Origin: an uncultured Alphaproteobacteria bacterium
GTDB taxonomy: Bacteria > Pseudomonadota > Alphaproteobacteria > Puniceispirillales > UBA1172
Assembly: GCA_937952245.1 (NCBI GenBank)
Contig: CALFYS010000147.1
Span: forward strand, 1 to 5,865
Length of the DNA stretch: 5,865 nucleotides
Direction: 5' to 3'
Part shown: piece by piece, positions 4,603 to 5,865 of the stretch
How positions within the stretch are numbered: position 1 is the first letter of the stretch
Layout: every line of letters begins with the position of its first letter
Program-made: the position numbers and the translations under genes
Notes under the pieces: generated by a model
Database searches by the model: none
Told to the model about the DNA's origin: nothing
Seen by the model: the letters and a program-made list of their open reading frames with translations, nothing else

Positions 4603-5865
4603 ATGGTTAAACCGCTTTCATCTGATCAAAAAATCCTCATTATCGGCGCGTCCCATGCTGGCATTTCAATGGCGGAACAATTACGCAAGCAAGGATTTGA
4701 TGGCACGATCACGATGATTGATCGTGAACCTTCAATGCCGATGGAACGCCCGCCGTTATCAAAAGCATGGTTGCTGGCGGCGGAAGATGAAGAAAAGTCG
4801 GGCAGTTTTTTAATGCGCCAGCCCGAATGGTATGACGAAAACAAGGTTGAATTTAAAAAAGGATGTGAAGCGGTATCAGCAGATGCCAGCGACCAAACCA
4901 TCACTTTATCAAATGGTGAGGTCTTGGCATGGGATCAGCTGGTCTTGGCCACTGGCGCGGTGCCAAGGGCGTTGCCGATGCCATCTGATGTTGAGCAATC
5001 AGGGCGTGTTCATGTCTTGCGCGTGCCTGATGATGCCCAAGGCTTAAGCGCCGCCATGACCGATGCCAAAAGCATGGCGATTATCGGCGGCGGTTATATC
5101 GGGCTTGAAGTGGCGGCAACCGCCCGCAAACGGGGGCTTGACGTGACCGTGATCGAAATGGCACCGCGGTTATTGGCGCGGGTGGCGAGCCCCGAGGCTT
5201 CACAATATTTTCATGACCTGCATGATGCCCATGGCACAAAAATCATGACCAACGCCGCGGTTGAAAGCATGGCCATGACCGCTGATGGCGTGGCGATTTC
5301 CATTAAAACCCCATCGGGTGAGGATCAAATTACTGTTGATCTGGCGCTGGCGGGGATTGGCGTTCTTCCTGATCTGGCATTGGCAGAAGATTTGGGGCTG
5401 GATACAGGCAATGGCTTTATCGTCGATGGTGATTATCGCACCGCCAAGGACAATATCTGGGCGATTGGGGATGTCGCGTTATCCACCGAAGGTTATACCC
5501 ATGGCGCCATGCGGATTGAATCGGTTCACCATGCCCAGATGAGCGCGGAAATCGCGGCGGCGGTGATGATGGGCGCAACCCCAAAAACCCATGAAGTGCC
5601 GTGGTTCTGGTCCGAACAATATGACAAGAAATTGCAATCAGCAGGGCTGGTGCCGCAAGGGGCGGAAACCATCGCCCGCCCGGGCAAACGTGAAGGGGCA
5701 ATGTCGTTCTGGTCGTTTGATCAAGGGGTTTTAACCGCGGTTGAATCCATCGGTGACCCGCAAGCCTATATGATCGGCAAGACGGTGATCACCGAAGGCA
5801 CGCCGCTGACCGCTGAACAAATCGCTGATCCTGAATTTGTGTTGAAATCCTTGATTGGCCGATAA
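4603..5865 (+). CDS. FAD/NAD(P)-dependent oxidoreductase, ferredoxin-reductase (rhodocoxin/putidaredoxin reductase) type
   Basis: This 420-residue flavoprotein is predicted to pass electrons from NAD(P)H through FAD to a [2Fe-2S] ferredoxin serving an oxygenase or P450. Domains in order: FAD-binding Rossmann motif GASHAG (15-20, in KILIIGASHAGISMAEQLR), ERPPLSK (48-54), the LATG turn (115-118), NAD-binding Rossmann motif GGGYIG (162-167, with acidic E185 at the end of strand 2), the second FAD motif WAIGDVA (286-292), the MRIESVHHA segment (303-311), and a C-terminal reductase domain starting PWFWSEQYDKKLQSAG. The acidic E185 favours NADH over NADPH. The length is usual for the family. ATG 4603 is chosen over an in-frame TTG at 4588, which would add five residues; neither has a strong ribosome-binding site. 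No ferredoxin or oxygenase partner gene is in the window. The TAA stop is the last codon of the window. Confidence 0.92.
   Translation: MVKPLSSDQKILIIGASHAGISMAEQLRKQGFDGTITMIDREPSMPMERPPLSKAWLLAAEDEEKSGSFLMRQPEWYDENKVEFKKGCEAVSADASDQTITLSNGEVLAWDQLVLATGAVPRALPMPSDVEQSGRVHVLRVPDDAQGLSAAMTDAKSMAIIGGGYIGLEVAATARKRGLDVTVIEMAPRLLARVASPEASQYFHDLHDAHGTKIMTNAAVESMAMTADGVAISIKTPSGEDQITVDLALAGIGVLPDLALAEDLGLDTGNGFIVDGDYRTAKDNIWAIGDVALSTEGYTHGAMRIESVHHAQMSAEIAAAVMMGATPKTHEVPWFWSEQYDKKLQSAGLVPQGAETIARPGKREGAMSFWSFDQGVLTAVESIGDPQAYMIGKTVITEGTPLTAEQIADPEFVLKSLIGR

Overview
The window reads as a compact piece of an alphaproteobacterial chromosome. The base composition is close to balanced by eye. The protein set is a BesD/HalD-like 2-oxoglutarate oxygenase, a PhnD-like binding domain, a TIGR03643/DUF2805 protein, a dimethylargininase, an aldehyde dehydrogenase and a ferredoxin-reductase-type flavoprotein. 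This set and its composition resemble marine Alphaproteobacteria, perhaps of the SAR116 type, but that placement is an impression from the sequence and was not searched. No transposase, integrase, CRISPR array or phage gene is visible, and no gene appears broken.

Layout. Positions 1-34 are the 3' end of a tRNA gene, probably tRNA-Arg, cut by the window edge. Four plus-strand genes follow: the Fe(II)/2-oxoglutarate oxygenase (about 156-1046), a cytoplasmic PhnD/SsuA-fold protein (1086-1862), a small TIGR03643/DUF2805 protein (about 1927-2187) and dimethylarginine dimethylaminohydrolase, DDAH (2253-3080). An aldehyde dehydrogenase (3098-4543) lies on the minus strand, converging on DDAH with 17 bases between the stop codons. 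A plus-strand FAD/NAD oxidoreductase (about 4603-5865) diverges from it across 59 bases and ends exactly at the window end. No gap exceeds 300 bases.

How the genes may work together. DDAH releases citrulline and dimethylamine from N-omega-methylated arginines. The closest characterised relatives of the first oxygenase act on free cationic amino acids such as lysine. The aldehyde dehydrogenase has features reminiscent of aminoaldehyde/betaine-aldehyde enzymes. A loose theme of basic-amino-acid and amine turnover is therefore possible, but it is inference from neighbours. The flavoprotein is a typical electron donor for a ferredoxin-dependent oxygenase or P450, and no such partner is in the window.

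The most interesting points are the HxD motif in a family usually labelled 'halogenase', which predicts hydroxylation rather than halogenation, and the binding-protein-fold gene beside it that lacks a signal peptide and any transporter. I saw no clear new multi-gene system.
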